Below the pieces are notes generated by a model. The model had not been told where the DNA came from and did no database searches. It worked only from the letters and a program-made list of their open reading frames with translations. Below are positions 15,782-22,211 of a stretch of DNA of 28,074 bases, piece by piece. The position numbers and the translations under genes were made by a program. Source of the DNA: CAIYEO01 sp037139575 (GTDB lineage Bacteria > Patescibacteriota > Saccharimonadia > Saccharimonadales > UBA4665); contig JBAXGD010000006.1 in assembly GCA_037139575.1 (NCBI GenBank), positions 1 through 28,074 of the forward strand, given 5' to 3'. The stretch's first letter is position 1; the number at the start of each line of letters is the position of its first letter.

Positions 15782-16639
15782 GTGCTTAAACCTTTAATGA
15801 ATAATGCCACAGCTAAAACTGTGAATTCATTCATTAAAAACCCCAGCAGTTCTTTGGTTTTAATTGCTAAGAATGGTTCTGGCAAGAAAACAATAACAGA
15901 CTTTATTATTGAATCTATCAAATCCCAGCCAGGGAATTTAGTTAATTCCAGAGATCTAATAATTATTGGTGGTGATACCGAAAAGATTGCTATTGATGAT
16001 GTAAGGGCATCTTTAAAGAATTTATCTTTTAGAGCAGTAGTTTCGGAAGGATATAGTAGGTTTGTTGTCATAGAACATGCTGAAAGACTAGCATCTGATT
16101 CACAAAACATGATACTCAAAACAGTAGAAGAGCCACCGGAGAATACTATGATAATTCTGACTGTAGAATCTAAAAGTTCATTACTCCCTACGTTACTATC
16201 TCGATTGACTCAAATTAATATTGGAAGTATTGATGCCAAAAAGCTCAAGAAAAATCTCGAAGAGCAGGGATATGACCCAAAGGATATAGACCTAGCCCTA
16301 CTTGCAAGCAGCAATAGAATAGGCGCTACAAAGAATATTCTTAGTGGCGATGAATCAAAGATTGAATCATTAAAATTTTGTAAAAATATCTTATCTATGA
16401 GTAAGAACGAAAAGCTAATTTTGGCTAATAACATTTACAAAGATAGAGCTAGGGTGAGTGAAATAGTTGATGACCTGCTTACGATATCAAAAGCTTCAAT
16501 GGAAAACGCAGCTAAGAATGGTTCTGCTAGTACTGGTAGTTGGAGTAGCATAGTAAATGAATTGCTTATCGCTAAGAATGCTCTAATTAGAAAAGCTAAT
16601 GCAAAGCTTGTGCTAACCAAGCTGTTTTTGGAGATCTAA
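15782..16639 (+). CDS. holB: DNA polymerase III delta'-like clamp-loader ATPase
   Basis: The product has 285 residues from a GTG start, 1 nt after the previous stop, with AAAGG about 9 nt upstream. LIAKNGSGKKT is a P-loop-like motif with K where the family usually has T or S. RFVVIEHAERLASDSQNMIL and KTVEEPPENTMIILTVES match the Walker B and sensor region of delta' (EAExLTxxAANALLKxLEEPP). LLSRLTQI replaces the usual SRC motif. The C-terminal half is less conserved. delta' loads the sliding clamp together with gamma/tau and delta. ATP hydrolysis is doubtful, as in other delta' subunits. Confidence 0.8.
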   Translation: MLKPLMNNATAKTVNSFIKNPSSSLVLIAKNGSGKKTITDFIIESIKSQPGNLVNSRDLIIIGGDTEKIAIDDVRASLKNLSFRAVVSEGYSRFVVIEHAERLASDSQNMILKTVEEPPENTMIILTVESKSSLLPTLLSRLTQINIGSIDAKKLKKNLEEQGYDPKDIDLALLASSNRIGATKNILSGDESKIESLKFCKNILSMSKNEKLILANNIYKDRARVSEIVDDLLTISKASMENAAKNGSASTGSWSSIVNELLIAKNALIRKANAKLVLTKLFLEI

Positions 16640-16642
16640 AAC

Positions 16643-16651
16643 TGGTATACT
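16643..16651 (+). promoter_or_regulatory. Extended -10 promoter of the TPR gene
   Basis: TG-G-TATACT (16643-16651) lies 11 nt before the ATG at 16663. With a start about 7 nt downstream, the leader would be only about 5 nt. There is no Shine-Dalgarno in front of the gene, consistent with a very short leader. Confidence 0.55.
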
Positions 16652-16662
16652 AGTTAATTATT

Positions 16663-17316
16663 ATGTATGGTTTAATCATAATCGTTGTCTTCGGCTTATT
16701 GGCACTAAGAAGTATCAAAGTTCATGATGATGAATTTGGATATATTTCTGGTAAATTCGGAAATCGTATGGGTAAACTGTGGGACATAGCGCACCAAGGA
16801 ATGCGGGAAAATAGATTCCTAAGAGCTGAAAAAGCTTTACTAACAATACTCAAGATTGATGAAAAGAATGCAGCTGCATATAACCGATTAGGGATTCTTT
16901 ATGCTAAACAAAAAGAGTATAAGGATGCTATCGACTGCTTCGAAATTGCCAGCAGTATTGAAGCTTCACCATCAAGCTTACATAATCTTGGTTTGATTTA
17001 CTTTGAAACCGAAAACTTTAGCAAAGCTGCAGTGGCATTTGAACAAGCCTTGAAACTCGAAGGTAGCTTAGCATCAAGACACGTTGCATATGCAAAAGTT
17101 CAGGAAAAACTAGGAAATGAGAAGCTAATGTTTCAAGAACTTGAAAAAGCTGTTGAGCTCGAGCCTAATAAAGAAACCTATACATTACTGGGAAAAGCTT
17201 ACTTGAATCGAGGTATGGATGACGAAGCTAGGGACATAGCTAAGAAGCTTAAAAAGTTCGATAAATTAACTTTAGCACCAAAAAGAATGAAAAGACGTCC
17301 GAGAGTTGTTATTTAG
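16663..17316 (+). CDS. Membrane-anchored TPR-repeat protein
   Basis: The product has 217 residues. Residues 1-17 (MYGLIIIVVFGLLALRS) form a single membrane helix. From about residue 40, helical pairs follow the TPR pattern: RAEKALLTILKIDEKNAAAY with NRLGILYAKQKEYKDAIDCF, then LHNLGLIYFETENFSKAAVA with FEQALKLEG, then LEKAVELEPNKETYTLLGKA. The C-terminus is basic (PKRMKRRPRVV). TPR domains mediate protein contacts; the partner is unknown. It precedes a tRNA pair on the same strand. Confidence 0.8.
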   Translation: MYGLIIIVVFGLLALRSIKVHDDEFGYISGKFGNRMGKLWDIAHQGMRENRFLRAEKALLTILKIDEKNAAAYNRLGILYAKQKEYKDAIDCFEIASSIEASPSSLHNLGLIYFETENFSKAAVAFEQALKLEGSLASRHVAYAKVQEKLGNEKLMFQELEKAVELEPNKETYTLLGKAYLNRGMDDEARDIAKKLKKFDKLTLAPKRMKRRPRVVI

Positions 17317-17335
17317 TACCATTATTTGGTAAAAT
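17306..17335 (+). promoter_or_regulatory. Promoter of the tRNA-Thr/tRNA-Tyr pair
   Basis: TTGTTA (17306-17311), an 18-nt spacer and TG-G-TAAAAT (17327-17335) precede tRNA-Thr by about 13 nt. It overlaps the 3' end of the TPR gene. Confidence 0.55.
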
Positions 17336-17348
17336 AACATGATTGTAT

Positions 17349-17424
17349 GCCGATGTAGCTCAGTTGGTAGAGCAGCGGTTTTGTAAACCGCGGGTCGCAG
17401 GTTCAAGTCCTGTCGTCGGCTCCA
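17349..17424 (+). tRNA. tRNA-Thr (anticodon TGT)
   Basis: A 76-nt cloverleaf. The acceptor stem is GCCGATG with CGTCGGC (one T-G pair). The anticodon arm is GCGGT-TTTGTAA-ACCGC with anticodon TGT. The T-loop TTCAAGT lies between GCAGG and CCTGT, and the discriminator is T. The CCA end is encoded. Confidence 0.95.
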
Positions 17425-17431
17425 TATATTT

Positions 17432-17516
17432 GCAGGGATAGTGAAGCGGTCAAACACGGGTGACTGTAAATCATCTGGCTCAGCCTTCGGGGGTTCGAAT
17501 CCCTCTCCCTGCACCA
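17432..17516 (+). tRNA. tRNA-Tyr (anticodon GTA)
   Basis: An 85-nt class II tRNA. The acceptor stem is GCAGGGA with TCCCTGC, discriminator A, encoded CCA. The anticodon arm is GGTGA-CTGTAAA-TCATC with anticodon GTA. A long variable arm (TGGCTCAGCCTTCG) is present, as expected for bacterial tRNA-Tyr. It begins 7 nt after tRNA-Thr. Its 3' end is the likely boundary of the island that follows. Confidence 0.95.
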
Positions 17517-17526
17517 TTTAGACATT

Positions 17527-17548
17527 AAAGCCTCTTCGGAGGCTTTTT
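17527..17548 (+). terminator. Rho-independent terminator after tRNA-Tyr
   Basis: A perfect 8-bp stem, AAAGCCTC with GAGGCTTT, closed by a TTCG tetraloop and ending in five T. The minus strand reads the same hairpin, so it may also stop transcription of the recombinase remnant coming from the other side. Confidence 0.85.
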
Positions 17549-17979
17549 GTATCTGTTGAGGCATGGTTCTAACCATCTCTAGCTGTTCTCGGATATTTTT
17601 AGCTGATTTGGCAACGGGTATCAGCCATTCATTTGGCGTAATAGCTAACTGTTTGTCGATCAGTATTGGGTTTTGACCAATCGCAAGTAATATATCTTTC
17701 TTATTCGTCAGATCACCGGATTTGAACTTATCAGATGCGTTAGTAAGCTTTTCAATCGTCTCCGTTATTATTTCGTACCAATTTTTTACCCTATGGGCAG
17801 TATTGGCCTGCTCATCTTGTAAGTACTTAAGGTTACTCTTTAGAGATGCGCTTTTCAATTTATACTCATCATCATCAATCATGCCACGCGTAGCCATGTC
17901 TAGCAGTTTGTCTAGTTGTGTTTGTATATCAGCAACAGCACGGTGTTGTGCGACCTGAATGCTATCACGTTCCTTGGCT

Positions 17980-18243
17980 TTACCTTCGGCCATATCCCTG
18001 ATTGCACCCATCGCCCATGCACAGTCTGCACATCCTACCTTCAGCCGGGAACGAGAAGCCCTCAGGTTTTTCTTCTAAGCGACGATCAAGGGACTTCTGG
18101 AATTTCCATATGTCGAGAGTAATCCCGGCAAGAGTATATAAATCTCTGTACAGCTGCCGGTATTCATCATCTGTTTCAAGCTTTATGCCGTCTTTCTTAG
18201 CGTTAGTAATAAAGCGTTCAATATCTTTATCAGATAGATCCAT
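17980..18243 (-). CDS. Small hypothetical protein of the island, fused 3' end
   Basis: The product has 87 residues from the ATG at 18243, chosen because GGAGG lies 7 nt upstream on the minus strand; an earlier ATG at 18261 has no such site. DEYRQLYRDLYTLAGITLDI and WKFQKSLDRRLEEKPEGF look like real protein, helical and charged. The last residues (MCRLCMGDGCNQGYGRR) overlap the recombinase frame and are likely read past a deletion junction. I do not recognise the family. Confidence 0.5.
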   Translation of the reverse strand: MDLSDKDIERFITNAKKDGIKLETDDEYRQLYRDLYTLAGITLDIWKFQKSLDRRLEEKPEGFSFPAEGRMCRLCMGDGCNQGYGRR

Positions 18244-18288
18244 TGCATACCTCCGTAACATTAATTGTTATGAAATATTGTAAACCTC

Positions 18289-18317
18289 TTGACAAACTTA
18301 CTTTACTTTGGTAAACT
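18289..18317 (+). promoter_or_regulatory. Promoter and possible operator of the TrpR-like gene
   Basis: A perfect -35 TTGACA (18289-18294), a 17-nt spacer and an extended -10 TG-G-TAAACT (18309-18317) end 7 nt before the ATG at 18325, so the transcript should be leaderless. The inverted repeat TTTAC-TTTG-GTAAA (18302-18315) overlaps the -10 and is a candidate operator for the encoded TrpR-like protein. The divergent small minus-strand gene starts only 80 nt away. Confidence 0.7.
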
Positions 18318-18324
18318 GTCTCAC

Positions 18325-18795
18325 ATGTCGCAAGATGTAAGTAAAGTTTGGAAAGAAGATAACGCCCAACAGTTAGTTGAGGCGTTGATTGCTATTTCAG
18401 ATAAACCTACTATGCAAAACTTCTTACGTGATGTTATGACCGAAAAGGAAATTACAGAGATCAGCGCGAGATTTGAAGCCGCACGTATGCTCACAGAAGG
18501 CAAAAAGTATACTGAAATTGTTGCTGCAACTAAGCTAAGTAGCCGTACCGTTGCTCGCATTAGCGAATGGCTACAAAATGGCTGCAACGGTTACCAGGCC
18601 GCATTAAACACAGTTAGCCATCACGGAAGTTGTCTCACAGACAAGGCAGGACGGAAAACTTGGACTCGACGAACGAGTCTATCTTGTAAAGAACATCAAG
18701 GAGGAAACTATGGAAAAACCCAACACGTTAAAACGTGCAGCTATCGTGTACCCATCCGGCAATACTACTGCGGTGGTATTCGACCAGATGCTTGA
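18325..18795 (+). CDS. TrpR/YerC-family transcriptional repressor
   Basis: The product has 156 residues from the ATG at 18325; an earlier TTG at 18289 is the -35 box and cannot be the start. Residues 1-95 fit the TrpR superfamily, YerC/YecD branch: FLRDVMTEKEITEISARFEA, ARMLTEGKKYTEIV, and the helix-turn-helix AATKLSSRTVARISEWLQNG followed by CNGYQAAL. Family members normally end soon after this point. Here about 55 low-similarity residues follow and the frame overlaps the next gene by 86 nt, so the tail may be a frameshift or lost stop. The likely role is amino-acid-responsive autoregulation of the operon; the ligand is unknown. Confidence 0.8.
   Translation: MSQDVSKVWKEDNAQQLVEALIAISDKPTMQNFLRDVMTEKEITEISARFEAARMLTEGKKYTEIVAATKLSSRTVARISEWLQNGCNGYQAALNTVSHHGSCLTDKAGRKTWTRRTSLSCKEHQGGNYGKTQHVKTCSYRVPIRQYYCGGIRPDA
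18630..18679 (+). promoter_or_regulatory. Two hairpins before the racemase ribosome-binding site
   Basis: TTGTCT-CAC-AGACAA (18630-18644) and GACTCG-ACGAA-CGAGTC (18663-18679, allowing the outer G) are perfect stems in the tail of the TrpR-like frame, 20-75 nt before the racemase start. They could modulate translation or transcript stability between the two genes. No U-run follows, so they are not terminators. Confidence 0.4.
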
Positions 18796-19540
18796 CACAG
18801 ATAGAGAGGATTTAAACTCTCGCGTCATGTCGGCCTGGAAAGTTAAAGAAGCTAGTCAACCAGAAGTTGAACAGTGCTGCTTCGTTACACTACCTAAAAA
18901 TAAAGAAGCAGTCGCACGGGTAGAAATGTTTGGTGGTGAGTTTTGTGGCAATGCAACGCGCAGCGTCATACAGCTAATTACTGAGGGCAAAGACTACCAA
19001 GGCATGATCGAGGTATCGGGTGTAGACAGACCGCTGAACTTTAATGTTAGTAATGGCGTCGTTGCAGTCGAAATGCCTCTACCGCAAGATGGTAATCTTG
19101 CAACCCAAGTAGCCGAGGGAACGCTTGTACAATTAGATGGTATCGCTCAACTAGTAGTTACAGATGCCACGATTCAACAGAGTCGTACTCCTCGCGAACT
19201 TCTAAACGATTTGCTGGAGCAAAATAGTTACGGCCTAGCCGAACAGCCAGCGGTCGGAGTTACTTACTACGACAAAGTCTCAAAAAATGCTGAATTTGGC
19301 GTCTGGGTCAAAGAAGTAAATACTGTCTTTGACGAGACAGCATGCGGCAGTGGCACCTGCGCTATAGGAGTGGCTTCAGCATTAGACACAAAACAAAACC
19401 AAAAGATTGAGGTCGTTCAGCCGTCAGGCGAAAGTATTACAACCGAAGCTGCATTCGATAATGAATCTGGTAAGGTTGTTGCGTCTAATATTGCTGGTAA
19501 GGTATCCGTCTTGTATGACGGGGAGCTTAGTTTGTCATGA
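18710..19540 (+). CDS. DapF-fold amino-acid racemase, closest in motifs to histidine racemase CntK
   Basis: The product has 276 residues and starts after AAGGAGG. The two catalytic cysteines of the cofactor-independent DapF fold are visible, in GGEFCGNATRS (about residue 78) and ETACGSGTCAIGVA (near residue 213). The first motif is PSGNTTAVVF instead of the DapF GNDF motif. PSGN, EFCGNAT, CGSG-AIGV and QPSGESI resemble CntK, the histidine racemase of staphylopine synthesis. No cntL or cntM partner is nearby. The gene ends in ATGA, overlapping the dipeptidase by 4 nt, so the two are coupled. The substrate is unproven; plain DapF is less likely. Confidence 0.75.
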   Translation: MEKPNTLKRAAIVYPSGNTTAVVFDQMLDTDREDLNSRVMSAWKVKEASQPEVEQCCFVTLPKNKEAVARVEMFGGEFCGNATRSVIQLITEGKDYQGMIEVSGVDRPLNFNVSNGVVAVEMPLPQDGNLATQVAEGTLVQLDGIAQLVVTDATIQQSRTPRELLNDLLEQNSYGLAEQPAVGVTYYDKVSKNAEFGVWVKEVNTVFDETACGSGTCAIGVASALDTKQNQKIEVVQPSGESITTEAAFDNESGKVVASNIAGKVSVLYDGELSLS

Positions 19541-20247
19541 ACAAGCGGGCAGCCTACAAAGCTCTAGAAGCTAAAATGATTGGGTACGCTGACTTGGTTG
19601 GCGTACCCGTTCAGCCCATTCAAGAAAAGCTAGTTCCCATAATGGCGAATAGCTCTTTGACAGCAAAACCAATCAATAACGACATGCAGGCTTACACTGG
19701 TGAGCTGATCTATGTACGAGAAGGTGTGCTCGATAGGCTTACCCAAGCCGCAGAGCTCCTTGCGAAGAACCGGCCGGGGCTTCAATTGCAGGTAGTTTAT
19801 GGCTATAGAGCGCTCAGCGTACAGCAGAGATTGTTCCAAAAATATAAACAACAGCTTGAATCCAAGTATGCAGGCAATTCGTTACTTGAAGCTACGCACC
19901 GATTAATAGCAGTTCCAGAAATAGCGGGTCACCCAACAGGTGGTGCGGTTGACATACGAATAGTCGAAAATGATGAACCTATAGATATGGGCACTAGTAT
20001 TTGGGAATTTGTTAACGACTCATTTACGTTCTCCCCGTTTATCAGTAAAGCGGCACAGGATAATAGGCAGCTGCTTCGCAAGGTCATGATGGAAGTTGGG
20101 TTTGCTCCCTTTGACGGCGAATGGTGGCACTTTTCCTATGGAGATAAAGAGTGGGCTAAATACTACCAAAAACCATATGCACTTTACGAGCAGACTGAAT
20201 TTAATATAATTTCAAAAAATGAAAAAAAATTTGGGCAGGAAGTATAA
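19537..20247 (+). CDS. VanX-like D-alanyl-D-alanine dipeptidase (peptidase M15D)
   Basis: The product has 236 residues. The zinc-site motifs of M15D peptidases are present: GHPTGGAVDIRI supplies His and Asp, and GEWWHFSYGD supplies the catalytic Glu and the third zinc ligand His. VVYGYRALSVQQRLF matches the GYRP-like substrate loop. No signal peptide is seen, so it should act in the cytoplasm on dipeptides, for example those taken up from degraded cell wall. It overlaps the racemase by ATGA. A role in vancomycin resistance is unlikely without vanH or vanA neighbours. Confidence 0.85.
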   Translation: MNKRAAYKALEAKMIGYADLVGVPVQPIQEKLVPIMANSSLTAKPINNDMQAYTGELIYVREGVLDRLTQAAELLAKNRPGLQLQVVYGYRALSVQQRLFQKYKQQLESKYAGNSLLEATHRLIAVPEIAGHPTGGAVDIRIVENDEPIDMGTSIWEFVNDSFTFSPFISKAAQDNRQLLRKVMMEVGFAPFDGEWWHFSYGDKEWAKYYQKPYALYEQTEFNIISKNEKKFGQEV

Positions 20248-20297
20248 GGCAGTAGGCGGGGGCGATGGATGACCCACCCCCCCTATGCCTTTGTTCT
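20248..20297 (+). terminator. Strong GC-rich hairpin ending the dipeptidase operon
   Basis: GGCA, TAGG and GGGGG (20248-20262, two bulges) pair with CCCCC, CCTA and TGCC (ending at 20289), followed by TTTGTTCT. It begins right after the stop codon, which suggests a terminator. The loop of about 15 nt is larger than usual, so a structured RNA is also possible. Confidence 0.55.
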
Positions 20298-20457
20298 AAC
20301 CTACGCCCACCTAGGCAGGGCAAGGCGACCATGGGAGCACGAACTATATAGGAATGCCCTAGTGGAAACTAAGCAAGCTTATGTAGGCCAGCTAATATTA
20401 CTCCTGTTAATTTTGTTGATTTAATCTGTACTAAACGGTAGAATAGCCTAGTAGCAC

Positions 20458-20487
20458 GGTTCTGACTTCGTTCATAACGGTGCACCA
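20458..20487 (+). repeat. Diverged tRNA-tail-like repeat, copy A
   Basis: Begins GGTTCTGACTTCGT and ends GGTGCACCA. It is aligned without gaps to copy B at 20663-20692 with 7 mismatches in 30. The distance from GGTTC to CCA is too long for a real T-arm plus acceptor strand, so it is not an intact tRNA. Confidence 0.5.
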
Positions 20488-20662
20488 CAACCTTAAGCAC
20501 TTTACATTTGGAATATAAGTAGTAAAATCGTATTTGCCTGGTTGCCCGTAAAAACATAGTCAGGCTAAGTGCTTTATACATGAGCATTTTGCCCGGCTAT
20601 GAAAACCACTTTGCTTGTCATAGCGGTTGGGCAACGGTATCCAGGCTAGAAAATGATAGTAT

Positions 20663-20692
20663 GGTTCTAGCTTCGTCTATCACCCTGCACCA
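20663..20692 (+). repeat. Diverged tRNA-tail-like repeat, copy B; possible attachment-site relic
   Basis: Begins GGTTCTAGCTTCGT and ends CCCTGCACCA. With the next base, it shares CCCTGCACCAT (20683-20693) exactly with the tRNA-Tyr 3' end (17507-17517), about 3.2 kb away. This fits the far end of an element integrated at tRNA-Tyr, but 11 nt is short evidence. Confidence 0.4.
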
Positions 20693-20781
20693 TCATATGA
20701 ATTTACGCCATCTATTATTAGATGGTTATTTATTTTGTACTACCATAATAAATAGCATCAAGATATAATTAATCAACAATC

Positions 20782-20856
<75 letters not shown>

Positions 20857-20882
20857 TATTTTGCCTAGATTTTTCGTTAAAT

Positions 20883-20911
20883 TTGTTAATTTGCCTATTA
20901 CTAAGTATACT
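20883..20911 (+). promoter_or_regulatory. Promoter of the substrate-binding protein gene
   Basis: TTGTTA (20883-20888), a 17-nt spacer and TATACT (20906-20911). The predicted start near 20918 leaves a short leader containing GGGG (20925-20928) 8 nt before the ATG. Confidence 0.6.
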
Positions 20912-20936
20912 GCCCTAATTAAACGGGGTTACTATT

Positions 20937-22133
20937 ATGAGCATTAAAACTAATAAATTTTTTACACCAATCGTAGAGACTCCAATAATATTTATCTTAA
21001 CTGTTTTGTTAATAATTCTAGGTCTATTCATTTGGTTTAATCGCTCAAATAACTTAAATAGTTCGAAACCTATTAGAATTGGACTTGAGGCTCCACTTAG
21101 CGGATCTCAGAGTAATGTCGGAAAAGGTATGCTAAACGGTGCTATTCTTGCAGCTAATGATTTGAATGCCTCTAAAGGCATCTTAGGCAGGAAAGTCGTA
21201 ATTGTACCAATTGATGACGCGGCAGATCCTGTAATAGGAGTTAAAGCAGCTAAGGCAGCCATTGCTTCTGGGCTAGATGCAGTTGTTGGACCCTACAATT
21301 CCGGCGTAGGTGCTAAAACTCTCCCACTTTATATTGCCGCAGGAATTGAACCTATGCGTTTCACTTCTTCAGACTCAACCGCTGGACTAGGATATACATT
21401 GCAGCCAATGACTTCACAAATTGCCCCAGTAGCTACTAATGCCGTCTCTAATTGGATTAAAGCAAAAACCGTATCAATTATCTACGATTCCACTACTACC
21501 TATACTGTAAATGCTGCTCAGACTATGAAAGCAGATTTCACTAAAGCAGGAATTACAGTTAATGATTTTCAGGGAATCACTCCAGGAGCTGATAGTTATG
21601 CGTCCAATGTTAGCCAATCTGAATCAAGTAACCCAAGCCTTATCTATATTGTTACCTATTACCCAGAAGCTGGCCTAATAGCTAAAGAGATAAGTAACTC
21701 TGGAACAAGTTCTAAGTGCCTAGCAGACTTCGGCGCCTATGATGATGGATATGTAACCGCAGCGGGTATCGAAGCCGCTCAGAACTGTCCAGTTGTTGGC
21801 GTGCCAGCTCCATCAGACTTTCCAGGTTCAGCTAGCTATATAAGCCGATACTTATCAACATTTGGAGTAGCGCCCGGTACCTGGTCTCCATATGCATATG
21901 ATTCAGTAAATGTAATATCCAAAGTTGCTACTACAGCAGGCAATCTTAATATGAATAATCTTACTTCAGCACTGAATAATTTGAAAAATTATAAGGGATG
22001 GACCGGATCAATCAGTTTTGACTCTAAAACAGGCAATAGACTACCGGCTCCAGTCGTAGTAGTTGCAACAGACAACAAGGGTAAGCTCCATACTGATGTA
22101 GAATGGATCAAGAGTATCAATTTCACCTACTAG
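20937..22133 (+). CDS. Membrane-anchored ABC-type substrate-binding protein, LivJ/LivK-like
   Basis: The product has 398 residues. Residues 15-34 (TPIIFILTVLLIILGLFIWF) form a membrane anchor with no lipobox. The rest is a type I periplasmic-binding fold: IRIGLEAPLSGSQSNVGKGM, NGAILAANDLNASKGILGRK, DAVVGPYNSGVGAKTLPLYI. This family binds branched-chain and other amino acids. Two cysteines (SSKCLADF and QNCPVVGV) may form a disulfide. No permease or ATPase gene is next to it, so it is an orphan receptor or uses a transporter encoded elsewhere. Its 3' end is duplicated as a relic at 23531-23574. Confidence 0.85.
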   Translation: MSIKTNKFFTPIVETPIIFILTVLLIILGLFIWFNRSNNLNSSKPIRIGLEAPLSGSQSNVGKGMLNGAILAANDLNASKGILGRKVVIVPIDDAADPVIGVKAAKAAIASGLDAVVGPYNSGVGAKTLPLYIAAGIEPMRFTSSDSTAGLGYTLQPMTSQIAPVATNAVSNWIKAKTVSIIYDSTTTYTVNAAQTMKADFTKAGITVNDFQGITPGADSYASNVSQSESSNPSLIYIVTYYPEAGLIAKEISNSGTSSKCLADFGAYDDGYVTAAGIEAAQNCPVVGVPAPSDFPGSASYISRYLSTFGVAPGTWSPYAYDSVNVISKVATTAGNLNMNNLTSALNNLKNYKGWTGSISFDSKTGNRLPAPVVVVATDNKGKLHTDVEWIKSINFTY

Positions 22134-22158
22134 TACTATTAAATATAAATTTTGATTG
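22115..22158 (+). repeat. 44-nt repeat, copy 1 (3' end of the substrate-binding gene)
   Basis: Starts TATCAATT and ends TTGATTG, covering the last codons and stop of the substrate-binding gene. It matches 23531-23574 with 6 mismatches over 44 nt and no gaps. The core CTAGTACTATTA is identical. Confidence 0.75.
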
Positions 22159-22211
22159 AAATAGAAACAGGATTACAATCCGAATCCAGTCGACCAACTC
22201 ATAATAGTTAA

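Larger units (their letters stand above)
17403..18011 (-). pseudogene. Large serine recombinase, C-terminal remnant
   Basis: The frame begins around 18011 and runs on the minus strand. RAVADIQTQLDKLLDMATRG, MIDDDEYKLKSASLKSNL and KSGDLTNKKDILLAIGQNPI (with LIDKQLAI following) match the coiled-coil C-terminal region of large serine recombinases. The resolvase catalytic domain, recombinase domain and zinc ribbon are absent. The last 40 or so residues (WCRERDSNPRR onward) are only antisense tRNA-Tyr and terminator sequence, so the true C-terminus is lost or fused. Upstream the frame stays open only to 18074. This is probably a decayed integrase beside its tRNA attachment site. Confidence 0.75.
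20298..20781. other. Non-coding, hairpin-rich region with a diverged 30-nt repeat
   Basis: No convincing gene is present in this stretch. A second hairpin joins CCAC-TA-GGGCA (20307-20322) with TGCCC-TAGTGG (20355-20365). TTGCCC-GCTATGA (20589-20602) pairs with TCATAGC-GGGCAA (20618-20634). GCTAGAA (20645-20651) pairs with TTCTAGC (20665-20671). Two 30-nt copies (20458-20487 and 20663-20692) agree at 23 positions, both beginning GGTTCT and ending TGCACCA. TATAAT at 20764-20769 may serve the next tRNA. Confidence 0.6.

Noticed and set aside
17403..17548. Last 40 residues of the recombinase frame (WCRERDSNPRR onward) as real protein
   Set aside because: They are antisense tRNA-Tyr and terminator; RDSNPRR is the familiar false peptide read from tRNA T-arms.
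18002..18283. 93-residue plus-strand frame
   Set aside because: It is the shadow of the minus-strand small gene, which has a good Shine-Dalgarno.
18289..18324. TTG at 18289 as the start of the TrpR-like protein
   Set aside because: This TTG is part of the TTGACA -35 box; the ATG at 18325 gives the family N-terminus.
20458..20692. Repeat copies A and B as tRNA genes
   Set aside because: GGTTC and CCA are present, but the spacing is 5 nt too long, the T-loop residues are wrong and no matching 5' half exists.
20369..20768. Two short frames (minus 20369-20587, plus 20580-20768)
   Set aside because: They cross inverted repeats, have no ribosome-binding sites and no family-like segments.
20248..20781. 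tmRNA, RNase P RNA or SRP RNA
   Set aside because: None of the conserved blocks I know for these RNAs can be found in the region.
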